The notes under the pieces were generated by a model that saw nothing but the letters and a program-made list of their open reading frames with translations, was not told the DNA's origin and did no database searches. Of a DNA stretch of 59,329 bases, positions 12,001 to 18,061 are shown in pieces. Position 1 is the stretch's first letter. Each line of letters opens with the position of its first letter. The position numbers were made by a program, and so were the translations under genes. Source of the DNA: Pigoraptor vietnamica (lineage: Eukaryota; Opisthokonta; Filasterea); NCBI GenBank assembly GCA_943704525.1, contig CALSCQ010001420.1, positions 1 to 59,329 of the forward strand, read 5' to 3'.

Positions 12001-13576
12001 CGGGCGTGTTCGAGTCCTCGACGTACGTGACCGCGTAAGAGCCCGGATACGTTCCGTTCAAACGAAGCGTGGGTGCGTCGTTTACCATGTAAATTGTCAC
12101 GGTCGCTGTCGCAGCCGCAGAGTCGTGAACGCCGTCGTTCACAGTGAACGTGATCGAACGCGCAGGCGACTGCGTCGGCTCGTCCGCCGTGTTCCTGTAC
12201 GTGATCTCCTTCAGGATTGCGACGTACTGCGCAATCGTCTTGGCCCCAGAGCTGAGACTCAGCGTGGCTCCGCTCAGAGTGCACGTAACCGAGTACGTCG
12301 TCGCGGAAGACCCGCACGCAAGAATTTCGCTCCCCCCGTCCTGCGCATTAGTGAGCGTCACGGTCGCAGCGTAGATATTCGTCGTGCCGACGTCGGCGTC
12401 GGTGATCGCCAACGAAGACGTCGACAACACGACCGCGGATCCACCCTCGGAAAACGCCGTCGCGTAGTTCAAGTTGCTGCCGTCGAGATTCAGAACGGGC
12501 GTCTTGTCATTCACCGGTGTGATCGACAGCGACTTGACCACGGCGTCGGAGTTGTACGTGCCGTCATTCACAACGAAGCTGATGCTGCGCGTCGTCAGGC
12601 TGGGCTCGTCCTGCGTGTTGACATACGTGACCGTGCGAAGCGCCGCCTGGTAGGCGGACACACTGCGAAGTGTTTTCCCCCCAATCGTCGTGCCGTCGGA
12701 CTCGATCCGCAGGGAGTTGCTCGTGTACGACGACGTAAAACCGTTCGCAGACAGAACCGTCGCATCGGCCGCGAGAGTCTCGACGGAGAGGTCCGCCGTC
12801 GACGTCGTGATCGTCACCGTCGCATACGACATCATGAAGTCCGAGTTGAGGTCCACGTCGGTGAGCGTAATGCCCGAGTCGATGACGACGGCGGAGCCCT
12901 CCTCCGTGAAAGAGGGCGTGCTCCCACTCAACGCGAGCACGGGCTTGTTGTCGTTGACGAGGACGACCGTGACGGTCGAAAAGGCCATCGGGCTCACCTC
13001 GCCATCGCGATCGGTGCACTGCACCTTGATGAGCCTAGTGCCCTTCGTGGGCTCGTCGGCCGTGTTCCAGTACTTGAGCGACTCGAGCACCGTCTGCATC
13101 CCGTTGTTCGTCGCTAATGCCTGGGCGTTGATGGTCAGGGAGAAGTAGTGATAGGTCGTGTCGTCAATGTCCGACACGACGTACATCTTCTTCTGAGAGA
13201 GCGTCGCAAAATTCACGACGATCTCCTCGTACGCCCCATCGGGAAGGCTACTCGTCGAGGGGGTAAAATTCGGGTTCGTCGCGTCGTTCGGCTCGAGGCT
13301 GACCTTGCACGACGCGACGTTATTGGACGTATCCGTACCAGCTATGGCAGTCGTCCCGTCACTCAGAGTGTCCGTGAGCGACACGATGCCCGTCCCCCCC
13401 ATAATCGATACTGCCACAACCGTGTTCGCCGTCTCGGTGAACGTGGTCGTGGTGTCAATGCCAGCCGTGCCGGTATTCAAATCCAGCGTAGGCGGTCCCG
13501 ACGCAACGACTGCCGCAACAAGCCACGCGAGAACGAAAAGGCGAGAGGCCGCCGCAAACGCAGCCCGTCGCGCCAT
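1..13576 (-). CDS. Giant cadherin-like/CSPG-like repeat surface protein (3' end beyond window)
   Basis: The minus-strand frame that begins with ATG at 13,576 stays open to the left edge, giving 4,525 codons with no intron; both ends fall in the same frame and I met no stop in the modules I translated. The first ~26 residues look like a signal peptide (Arg-rich start, then a hydrophobic core ending near VVASG). The rest is about 31 modules of ~140 residues, each closing with a VNDAPVL-type motif (rarer forms VNDKTPVL, VNDPPVL). Most modules carry T(E/D)...ADEPS..R.I.F.V.DG, as in cadherin-like/CSPG-type beta-sandwich modules of large adhesins and FRAS1-like matrix proteins. A minority carry W-Q-Y/F..D.G..W and RF.P...F.G.A.FTFRAWD. 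A secreted or surface adhesin or matrix role is inferred; membrane anchor and C-terminus are not seen. It reads away from ATP synthase epsilon. Confidence 0.85.
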   Translation of the reverse strand, partial: MARRAAFAAASRLFVLAWLVAAVVASGPPTLDLNTGTAGIDTTTTFTETANTVVAVSIMGGTGIVSLTDTLSDGTTAIAGTDTSNNVASCKVSLEPNDATNPNFTPSTSSLPDGAYEEIVVNFATLSQKKMYVVSDIDDTTYHYFSLTINAQALATNNGMQTVLESLKYWNTADEPTKGTRLIKVQCTDRDGEVSPMAFSTVTVVLVNDNKPVLALSGSTPSFTEEGSAVVIDSGITLTDVDLNSDFMMSYATVTITTSTADLSVETLAADATVLSANGFTSSYTSNSLRIESDGTTIGGKTLRSVSAYQAALRTVTYVNTQDEPSLTTRSISFVVNDGTYNSDAVVKSLSITPVNDKTPVLNLDGSNLNYATAFSEGGSAVVLSTSSLAITDADVGTTNIYAATVTLTNAQDGGSEILACGSSATTYSVTCTLSGATLSLSSGAKTIAQYVAILKEITYRNTADEPTQSPARSITFTVNDGVHDSAAATATVTIYMVNDAPTLRLNGTYPGSYAVTYVEDSNTPVYLSTSDLLITDADNTTFTQATATISNPQDGASEILAATNGLGITASYSGYVLTLSTSSAQALASWETVLRTVTYMNTADEPGSTDRSVQFRIYDGLAWSSITSQSTALVSISYVNDAPVLTLNSAAGPGYAVTYTEGDGWVAIVASGALQVTDSDSANIGGATIVLDVTPDGASESLRSTPGGGSGITSSYNSGTRTLTLSGTASVATYQATLRTVQYQNAEASPGNPSTATRTATFTVTDSAGATSVSRSSVITFVAANDAPIVDLNGAAAGTGYSASFTEMLGPVAIVGASDLTVTDVDSTNLASATITITNLLDGAAEVLAIDISGTSITSATYNSGTGVLTVTGSDTLAHYQTALRTLTYSNNADEPSPTSRSITVVVSDGSSSSAACTSTVSITLTNDDPVLHRSGNSAVTYSVSFVEDDGFDLLLPADIVLTDAENNNIDSVEVSFTNYNLLAGGAGDTITATSLQGMTLSSNVVGNAKIYTFSGASISIANANLLIKSIRYVNADDAPDTSFTRQFVVSATDADGGTSNDFTVSVSVANSNDRPVLTDPGSPATITAINEDVASGSNAGTSLYGLISPQITDADAGALLGIVVTSAANTNGQWQYSSDAGSTWTNLTPSSAGIVISLTANTKARFLPAQDYFGSATFTFRAWDRTDSLSSGSVTNDISGTAYSSGSWSASITVNAVNDAPVVSSTALNPTFTEGGSAVSAFNQTVVTDVDTTSLISTTIVLSGILDGTSESVAVDTGVASITVAPSRGSGTHTLVVSASGAALTKAEFAAVLDSVTFTNGAAEPSLGTRTISITVNDGALDSNTVTSSVTIALINDNAPVLTTTGSTVAWTEDGAAIVIDNGITLTDADLNSQFMMSSATVTISTSTSDLSQETLAATTAGTSITASYSNGVLTLSGSDTVAHYQQVLRTVTYVDAVDEPSLTNRVISFAVNDGSFNSNTATRTVTITTVNDKAPVMKLDGSNSNFAVGFTEEAVAASSLTGTVSITDADVGVTTISGGTVTITDALDGTAEVLAGTDTAFVTGVYDSTTHVLTLSGSATLAQYAAYLQSVTYHNSADEPGTPGTRHVSFTVFDGANWSSSVTTTVTITYVNDAPVLTLDTVSGPNHALSYAEGSGYVVITTNNLAVTDPDNANMASATVVLTNHPDGASETLTATGSGGITVSYNAGTYTLTLSGSATKAAYMTVLKTVSYRNALSAPGNPTNGVRTVTFVVNDGAASSTSVTSSVNMNGVNDAPILDLNGASAGTGFSSTFREESGSIAIVGSSSLTLTDIDGPVISEATAEITNPLDTTNETLTVTALGGYTVTYSSYILRISGNGTTADYQTMLRTLRYNNPTDEPSPTARSIRIRVFDALDWSSYAVATVSIQLVNDAPRISISSSIFNYVEDADPLYLFGADFNIYDPDSTYMSSAVITVTNPVDGSSNELLFVDGNDNFDYLETNGTRALSIVGFGTQAEFMDQILTVRYVTLSQAPNTATLRLISLQVRDQSGARTTVWRNVTITAVNDSPVMSQTSFTVPAINEDVPASSNTGYLVTTLLGSTVTDVDANAVQGIAVTSVDNTNGQWMFTQDATNWYNISSSTSLTAALLIPSNTTSKVRFVPALNYWGTATFTFLAWDQTSGSAGQIVSAAGYLAITDAFSTAMGTATITVNSVNDPPVLTTAGPVLMSSIYEDVATGSNPGQSLPSILSGVITDADWDAVFGIAIVGAVNTQGTWQFSIDSGSSWTSVGTRSASSAILLRDVASAKLRFLPNQDFFGTADLTIKAWDATDGLANGQTGVSTTSAAADTPFSSTTAVVRMTVLPVNDKPVVTSAGSNTATVYAFNFQQSDTAKAVVNTATFQLTDVDNTTLASLTVVLANKGQEAGVGVYADDVLAVDTSLTTAASVAVAITGASTSTTTLSITGVATVAAYKDILASVTYQNTNPLPVPGVRTVYITVNDGQLDSDIVSSTITVQVANINAPVLTLTAGSVTWTEDGAAVYVDSALTLTDADYHPLFKMHSATVVISTATADAAQEALSINPASVPVTVTVSYDVATRTLTISGDDDVSVYESLLRLVKYSNGVDEPVIGTRSITFAVSDGTFTTGAVSRNLVVAAVNDKVPVLRLQGASSANNAVDFTEDSATPVALTPTSLTLTDADSGNLPIDSAVVYLAGRDGGANEVMTAVASGGISVSYDAATYTLFLSGSASVAAYATVLKTVTYVNYADEPAGGPATRVVTFVVFDGIFNSSDVTATVTIQYVNDLPDVTITGDFNTIDSSTPYTEGDGAVSIASALDIFDSDDTSLSQVYVTVTPVPDGALEVLAADVTGTSITASFVTTSTTSARLTLSGADTVAHYIAVLRTLTYENQNTDRPGTATRSVTIVAFDPASASSPTATVTMAFTPVNDAPTVDLNGGSAGSDNTAVFTEEAGPVNIVSSAVVGDVDSDNLASMTIVLTNPLDTLESIDVTAGSLTKTPYDSNTGVLLLTGSASPSTYQTVLRSLRYINTEDEPNPTSRVITVVVNDGALNSVSRTVTVSITLVNDHPLLANAGQTLTFTENDAATPVFNATVVAIEDSDDANMQSATFTLSNGGSLESLSVGTVSGITCTGTTTISCTGVASKADYVSLIQSLDYVNTNDAFNPALQRTVTAVVQDEYGDAGNTITTTITLLSVNDSPVRASATATLATVAEDGPAVVAISSFISGKFTDADGPAVTGVAIVARDSTHGVWAFSTDSGSTWTTISSASGASAIHLTSAAANRLRFTPNADWNGQATITLRGWDRTNSVVDGTVADATDVSIIDAYSAADLTGTVVVTAVNDAPVFTVVSSSETVDEDTVLSLATAFDLADVDAQEANGAMSLSVVADHGKVSLDGGSTFSAAATPATLSGTLVQLQAALAQLAYLGAANYYGADRVTVSVNDNGNTGSGGSLTDSVYTDITVNPVNDPPVLATGTSTLTSINEDVTSADNTGTLVSDLVAAFVTDVDPSDVHGIAVVGAVVTHGAWEYQLVSNGAWSAVPSVTSTSALLLGPSARLRFVPSLDYFGSSSGTFRAWDQSAGSSGDTGVDVTIGASTTPYSSASRTMSITIIAVNDPPVVDLDTTSASIDSYATYTEGASASLIHTAAVSISDVDTAQLAYLEARLVTIYDGDDESILVTFQALSTNRLALMSTVDTSINTFVLQFSGSQGTFTRYQNIVKALRYWNTKDEPTPGVRTVEVQAFDGLDWSIIATINVTIVLVNDETPVVTTSAGATTFTEDGAAVVVDAALTLTDDDLNTEFFMANATVKIETSTVDSANETLAADAALLTASGLTSSFSGSTLVIQGSADVATYEAVLRTVTYGNVADEPVSTTRTISFVVNDGLHSSAKVTKQVSITLVNDKASVINLNGTVQNSAAVFEENGAPVSITTSLLQITDADSGPTTISSAQVRITNAQDGADEILWYTLSGGIAGSYDATTHTLSFSNVASIAAYVTVLKTVRYSDESVEPTGQPDRLVEFRVNDGAQNSLPATAVVSLILFNDPAILSLNSYAGPGNVVNYVEGSGPVYLATENLTLTDSDTTNMAYATVTITNPFDGTHEVLSATASGGLTVAYNSTTHVLRISGSASKLTYGAVLQTVTYSNTLYAPGNPNTTARLIDFVVNDGTDDSISVRATLTFDSVNDAPILDLDPNAAGTGFSGTFVEEAAYTLAVAPSLTVVDVDSPHLEGLTIVLTNAPDAADESLSVDLTGTSLTSAGYNSGTRTLAVTGSAAIATYQSVMRTIKYRNTADEPDTTARSITITVTDGDLITSATSTMSITLVNDAPALDLDTTAGGTGASITFVENGAGTAIVTAANVGVVDSDDTNLTEAVITLTNPQEASEILSVGSLPGGITASGSGTTSVTLSGTASFGTYGTALAAIKFVSTSENPSATPARQITVTVTDVGAQSTPSASNTATVTVTVVPVNDAPQLKLGGTTLDSAATFTEKGASVTLAGSAALSDYEGDSIVGGYVEITNAADAG

Positions 13577-14711
13577 TCGCGCTTCTCGGTTCGTCGGCGG
13601 AATTCCACCGAACTACCGATGCGTCCACGCAAAAAAGCGGGAAAAAAAGGGGGAAGTATACAAATCTATCCGCGTGCCCAAACTGGGCAAAGTGTCAAGC
13701 TGCGACCCACAAATCCCCGGGCCGCCAAGCGGAAATCCACCGAAAAAGTGAGCGATATGCAGAACCACCACCGCAAAAAACCGGTGCACCCACACCGCCA
13801 CACAATGATGCGCAGGCTGTGATTGCGCAATGCCTTCAAGTGGAAATGCGTCGTCGAGTGGAAGCAAGCATATCCACCCACACGCACGCACGCAGGCACA
13901 CACGCACACGTCACGCGCGGCGGCGGGGCATTCACACACCTGTGAGGGAGAACGGCGGGGTCACACGTGGGCAAGAGCGCGGTGAGAGCACGATTGCCGA
14001 GAGAACCGACCACCCACTCGGAACCAACCGCAAAGCCAGCAATGGTCCGCAACAGGCCAGGTCTCCCGCCGGGCACATTGAACTGCGCAAATGCGGGTTT
14101 CCATTCTCAAAATCGCCACCCATTTCCAATTCGAACCCCACAACTTTTTTATTTTGGGCCCTTTGACGCAATACATTCTCCATAGCGACGCGATTTTTAT
14201 TTTGGAGCCGGAGAATTTCAATTTTTTTCCAGGGTGTTCATGGTCCGGTTTTTCCCGCCGAAATCTCGCGGGAGACTCGGATCATTGATTTCACCTCAAT
14301 TTTTGTGTGATTTTTGGAGAACTTACAAATCATGATGCATTTCCTCGCACACCAATCCGCGAAACTACCACAAATGGACACCGTGGCAGTTTGGCAATTG
14401 ATTTTGAACAAAATTTCAGGCTTTTTCAAATCAATGGTGTCGACGGACCCCAGGTACCGCGCAAATGCCGCTGCGGTCGCCAGCAGTTGCCATGGCAAAA
14501 AGGTGTCCATTTGCGTCATTTTGGTGAACAACAAGATGGCCGAGATCTCGCCTGAACCGATTCGGTGCATGTGCCGGATAATCCCGCATCGCATCCTCAC
14601 GCCGCCCCCTCGCTCACTTGTCGCGATGCGGGCAAAAAAAACGGTATGCTTGCGCGTGTTGTATTAGAATTGCACGTTTGTTTGTTGTCGGCCTGACGTG
14701 CAAGAGAGAAA
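13577..14711. promoter_or_regulatory. Divergent intergenic region between the giant adhesin and ATP synthase epsilon
   Basis: This 1.1 kb stretch separates two divergent start codons. Its right half (about 14,090-14,560) is clearly more AT-rich than the flanking genes. It contains a TTTCCCGCC sequence near 14,250 that resembles an E2F site and an AAGATGGCCG sequence near 14,532 that resembles a YY1 site; both are motif resemblances only. The short open frames here have no recognisable domain or gene-like codon usage, so I do not call a gene. Confidence 0.4.
14371..14513. repeat. Perfect 12-bp inverted repeat with 119-bp loop
   Basis: CAAATGGACACC at 14,371-14,382 is matched by its exact reverse complement at 14,502-14,513. 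A separate 12-base palindrome, TTGCCATGGCAA, lies between the arms at 14,487-14,498. The function, if any, is unknown. Confidence 0.6.
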
Positions 14712-15461
14712 ATGTCGAAGGGGGCTTCGTGGCGTGCTGCGGGGATGAAGTGAGCATTTGCGTCAGCTTGCATGTTCGGGTTTGCGGAATCGATGCGTTG
14801 GTTCTATAGATTTTCATGCTATTGGCCACCTGTGCTGCTTTTGTGAAGGTCGTTAATAATGGTGGTCGTGTGCATGTGTCCATTCCCATTGACAAGATTC
14901 TGTGCGCGGGGTTGTTTTGTGTCGTGTGCGTTTGTGTGCGTTTGGCGAGTCAAGCTCTTTCGCAAAGTTCGCAATCTTGTCGATGGCGTTCTTTTGCGTG
15001 TATGAAATAATGTGAAGTAGCATGTGCCGTGTCCCGTCTCCTCCCACTCGTAATATTGTGCTCATCCTGACGCTGTCCTGTTATTTCAGCTACGTTCAAT
15101 ACTCGAACCTTTGCGCTCGTTTGGTGCGCCGGGCACTCAAGGAGGAGTTTAAGGGCCCCGCTATCAAGCGCGAGGAACATGGGCTCAAGCTGTTCAAGTG
15201 GGAGAACGGCAAGCCGACACCGCCAAGTGAGTCGTATTCTTATTTGCGAAGCTCATCGCATTTCGGTGTTTATCGGGTCGATTCGATTGAATGGGAGCGT
15301 AAAGTGCCGTTCTGATTTTTCCTGTTGTTGGCTGAAGGCTGAGACTCAAAGTTGTATCGTTGTGTTCAACGTTTTTCCGTCGTGACACTCTCGTTTCACT
15401 GGCTTATGAAGTTTGTTTTGTGTTTGCAGAGGAGCTCTATGAGAGCAACGCGAGCGCATAG
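14712..15461 (+). CDS. ATP5F1E: Mitochondrial F1 ATP synthase subunit epsilon
   Basis: Three exons, 14,712-14,749, 15,090-15,226 and 15,430-15,461, join in frame through GT-AG introns and give 68 residues. The N-terminus carries WRAAGMNYVQYSNLCA and then LVRRALKEEFK, which aligns directly with the W-R-x-A-G-x-(S/N)-Y-x-x-Y-x-x-(I/L)-C-A and A-L-K-x-E pattern of animal and fungal epsilon (human 51, yeast Atp15 62 residues). This small subunit stabilises the central stalk of the mitochondrial F1 motor beside gamma and delta. The first exon has only 38 bases and would be missed by an open-frame scan. The tail is slightly longer than in animals. Its 3' end faces PSMG4, 140 bases away. Confidence 0.9.
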
Positions 15462-15601
15462 ACCCCGTCGCGTATCGCTATGAATCCATTGCGTGTGTAT
15501 GTCTGGTAAAAACGAACCGAACCTGCTGTGTTGTGAGTTTCCCACGTGGACCGCTCGTCATTTTACATTATTGAACAAAACGTGTGGAAGACCGCATCGG
15601 T

Positions 15602-16184
15602 TTACAAAAAGTATTCCGGCCTGTCCTTCATCTCTTGGCTTAACCGCTGTTCCACAAAACCGAGTAAGAGGCTGTCGTGGCCAGGAACGTTGCTGCTTAC
15701 GAAGCACTGTCGTTTTGTTCGGCGGGCTGCAATGGCACGAACGAGACGTCAACATGGCTCTACCAACATGACCCAAAAACACCATTTCGCGCAAGCTGCA
15801 AAGGGGAAAAAACACGTACCCAGTCGTTGAGCCATTGCGGCAGAATGAGAGTCGGCGCTCTTGCCGAGAATGCTTGTGGTGGGTGGTATCGAATCCTAGA
15901 CAACAAATTCGTTTTATCCGTGAGCCAATTCCCCGAATAGATAGATACGCAAAAAAAAAAAAACGAACACACGAGAAACGCACCAATTCAGTGGGAATGC
16001 TCATCGCAAGCACGTCAAACGAGCCCGTGAGGCCGATCCAAACGAAGAGGCTGTCCGCCATCTTCATGACTTGAAAGTGGATGTTCTTGTCGACAAAGAG
16101 TTCAGAGAACGTGTGGATGTGCAGGTGCGACGCCTCTGTCCCACTTACAGCGCCCACGAGCGCTTTAGTATGTGGTGGTTCCAT
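15602..16184 (-). CDS. PSMG4: Proteasome assembly chaperone 4 homologue
   Basis: Three exons on the minus strand, 16,184-15,984, 15,895-15,820 and 15,726-15,602, splice in frame to 133 residues. Landmarks match animal PSMG4 in order: IHFQVMKMADSLFVWIG near residues 32-50, MSIPTELDSIP followed by SILGKSAD, then MAQRLARRTKRQCFVSSN and a C-terminus ending RPEYFL. The family forms a heterodimer with PSMG3 that helps assemble the 20S alpha ring. An A-rich tract on the plus strand lies in intron 1. The gene is divergent from the Rpn8 gene, 312 bases away, so two proteasome biogenesis genes share a promoter region. The start at 16,184 gives a length close to human PSMG4 (123 residues). Confidence 0.85.
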
Positions 16185-16496
16185 TGCAACGCCAATGAAA
16201 GTCTGTTGCAGTCGCAAGAAGAAAGTCACTGAAGACGGCGTGTTTCACTCGTGTTTCATGATCTTCACCTTTCACGGCCTGATCTCAATAAGCGACATCT
16301 CGCTAACTATCTCAGCTGACTTGTAAGTCCGTCCGCGAACAAAAGATCTCAACTTTTGAAACGCATGCAATCTCGTGAGAAGCGTTCATTGTTTTTTCTG
16401 TCAAGCGCTTCATAATTGGTACGAGTAGAGCATAGGCTTTGAGGAAGACGTTCTTGTAGCCGGTTCGCGGCGTATTTCCCCGCGTTTCCATCGAAG
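16185..16496. promoter_or_regulatory. Shared divergent promoter of PSMG4 and PSMD7
   Basis: The 312-base gap lies between the divergent start codons of two proteasome-related genes. I see no TATA box at an obvious position and cannot name a known proteasome control element in it. Confidence 0.5.
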
Positions 16497-17768
16497 ATGG
16501 CGCCGGCGCAGCCGACGTCAGCGGTCGTGCACCCGCTGGTGCTGCTGAGCGTTGTGGATCATTATAACCGAGTTGCGCGTGACTCGAACAAGCGAGTTGT
16601 GGGCATCCTTCTCGGAGCCCAGCGCGGCGGTGTCATGGATGTGTCGAACAGCTTTGCAGGTGTGTGGTTTGGTTGTGCTTTCCACATAAGAGCTCCCCTG
16701 TATTCAGTTTTTCGCCTTCGTCTTTGATAGTTCCTTTCGAGGAGGATGACAAGGACCCGTCGGTGTGGTTTCTCGACCACAACTACCTCGACAATATGTG
16801 GGCCATGTTTCGAAAAGTGAATGGTGAGTGAAGGGCGTTCGAGGCATTGCGTTATTCGCGACTATTGAGATCATTCTAACGGGTCGCTTGTGTGATGCAG
16901 CCAAGGAACGCATTATCGGGTGGTATCACACCGGCCCGAAGCTGAGGCAAAATGACCTCGAAATCAACGAACTGGTCCGTCGCTTCACGCCCAATCCCCT
17001 TCTCGTCATTATCGGTGTGCAGCCGAAGGATCAGGGGCTGCCAACAGACGCATACCTTGCAGTGGAGGAAATTCACGAGGTGGGAACTTCTCATTCATCT
17101 CATTTTTGTGAAACGTTATCTCTTTTGGGGTTCTTGCTTCCATTGGCGGCTGTCGTGCATAATATCAATTGTTGTCGGTGCTGCATTTCGGAGCTGTCGC
17201 CATTTATATTTGAATATTTCAGGACGGTACCCCCGCGTCCAAGACATTTGAACACATCGCCAGCGAGATCGGCGCCGAAGAAGCCGAGGAGGTCGGCGTG
17301 GAACATCTCCTGCGTGACATCAAGGACAGCACCGTCGGCAGTCTGGCCGAGCGCATCTCCACCCAGCTTGCGTCCTTGCGGAGGCTCTTCTCCCGTCTGC
17401 AGGAGATACACGATTACCTCGGCAAGGTCGCCGACGGAAAGCTTCCCGTCAACCACCAGATCGTCTACCAGCTTCAGGACATCTTCAACCTGCTGCCGAA
17501 CGTCAACGTGGAAGAAATGGTGCAGGCGTTCGCTGTCGAGACGAACGACGAGATGCTCGTCATCTACCTTTCCTCCCTAATTCGCGCCGTCGTTGCGCTA
17601 CACACGCTCATCAACAACAAGATCTCGAACCGTGAGGCCGAGAAGAAGCTCGACCAGCCCAAGGAGGACAAGAAGGACGAAAAGAAGGGCGAGGCGAAGG
17701 ATGCGAAGGACGCGAAGGACGCGAAGGACTCCAAGGACGGAAAGAAGGAGGCTTCGAAGAAAGACTGA
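16497..17768 (+). CDS. PSMD7: 26S proteasome regulatory subunit Rpn8/PSMD7
   Basis: Four exons (16,497-16,659, 16,731-16,823, 16,901-17,079, 17,223-17,768) give 326 residues. The protein starts with [16 protein letters not shown] and VVGILLG, has the MPN-domain stretch [19 protein letters not shown], and continues with [17 protein letters not shown] and NPLLVIIGV, all typical of Rpn8. Rpn8 is the catalytically silent MPN partner of Rpn11 in the proteasome lid; the metal-binding H-x-H of JAMM enzymes is not seen. The C-terminus is a charged tract with repeated DAK units, comparable to the Lys-rich tail of human PSMD7. ZPR1 follows on the same strand after 293 bases. Confidence 0.95.
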
Positions 17769-18061
17769 GTCGCTTTCTGGCTGCGTTGCGTTTTTTTTTT
17801 TGGGCTGCGTCGCGCGCTGGCGTCGAAATACAGTGCTGGTACTCCGATTTGGTGTTTTGTGGGGTTTGGTTGGCGAGTGCTCGGCATTTCTCGAGTCAGC
17901 TGGAAATGGCAATTCCACCGAACACGTGCCAAAGGCATTTGCGCAATGGTGCATTTCCGTGTCCCCTGTGTTGCAGTCCCCTGTGTTGCAAGCGCCTTCA
18001 AGTTTCTAAAGCGCGTACTGCTAAACTCATTCATCGCCAACGCGTGTGAGCGACTGTGAGA

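Noticed and set aside
252-13822. Many plus-strand open frames of 60-726 codons opposite the giant adhesin, rich in Arg and His or in Ser/Val
   Set aside because: They are shadows of the minus-strand cadherin-like frame, which alone has coherent repeated modules and a signal peptide. The GC-rich third codon positions keep other frames open.
14314-14667. 117-codon plus-strand frame upstream of ATP synthase epsilon
   Set aside because: AT-rich, no domain, no in-frame link to the first exon of the epsilon gene, and codon usage unlike neighbouring genes.
17593-18009. Arg-Arg-Thr-rich frame overlapping the 3' end of PSMD7
   Set aside because: Frame-shifted reading of the Lys/Asp tail of Rpn8 continuing into the 3' flank.
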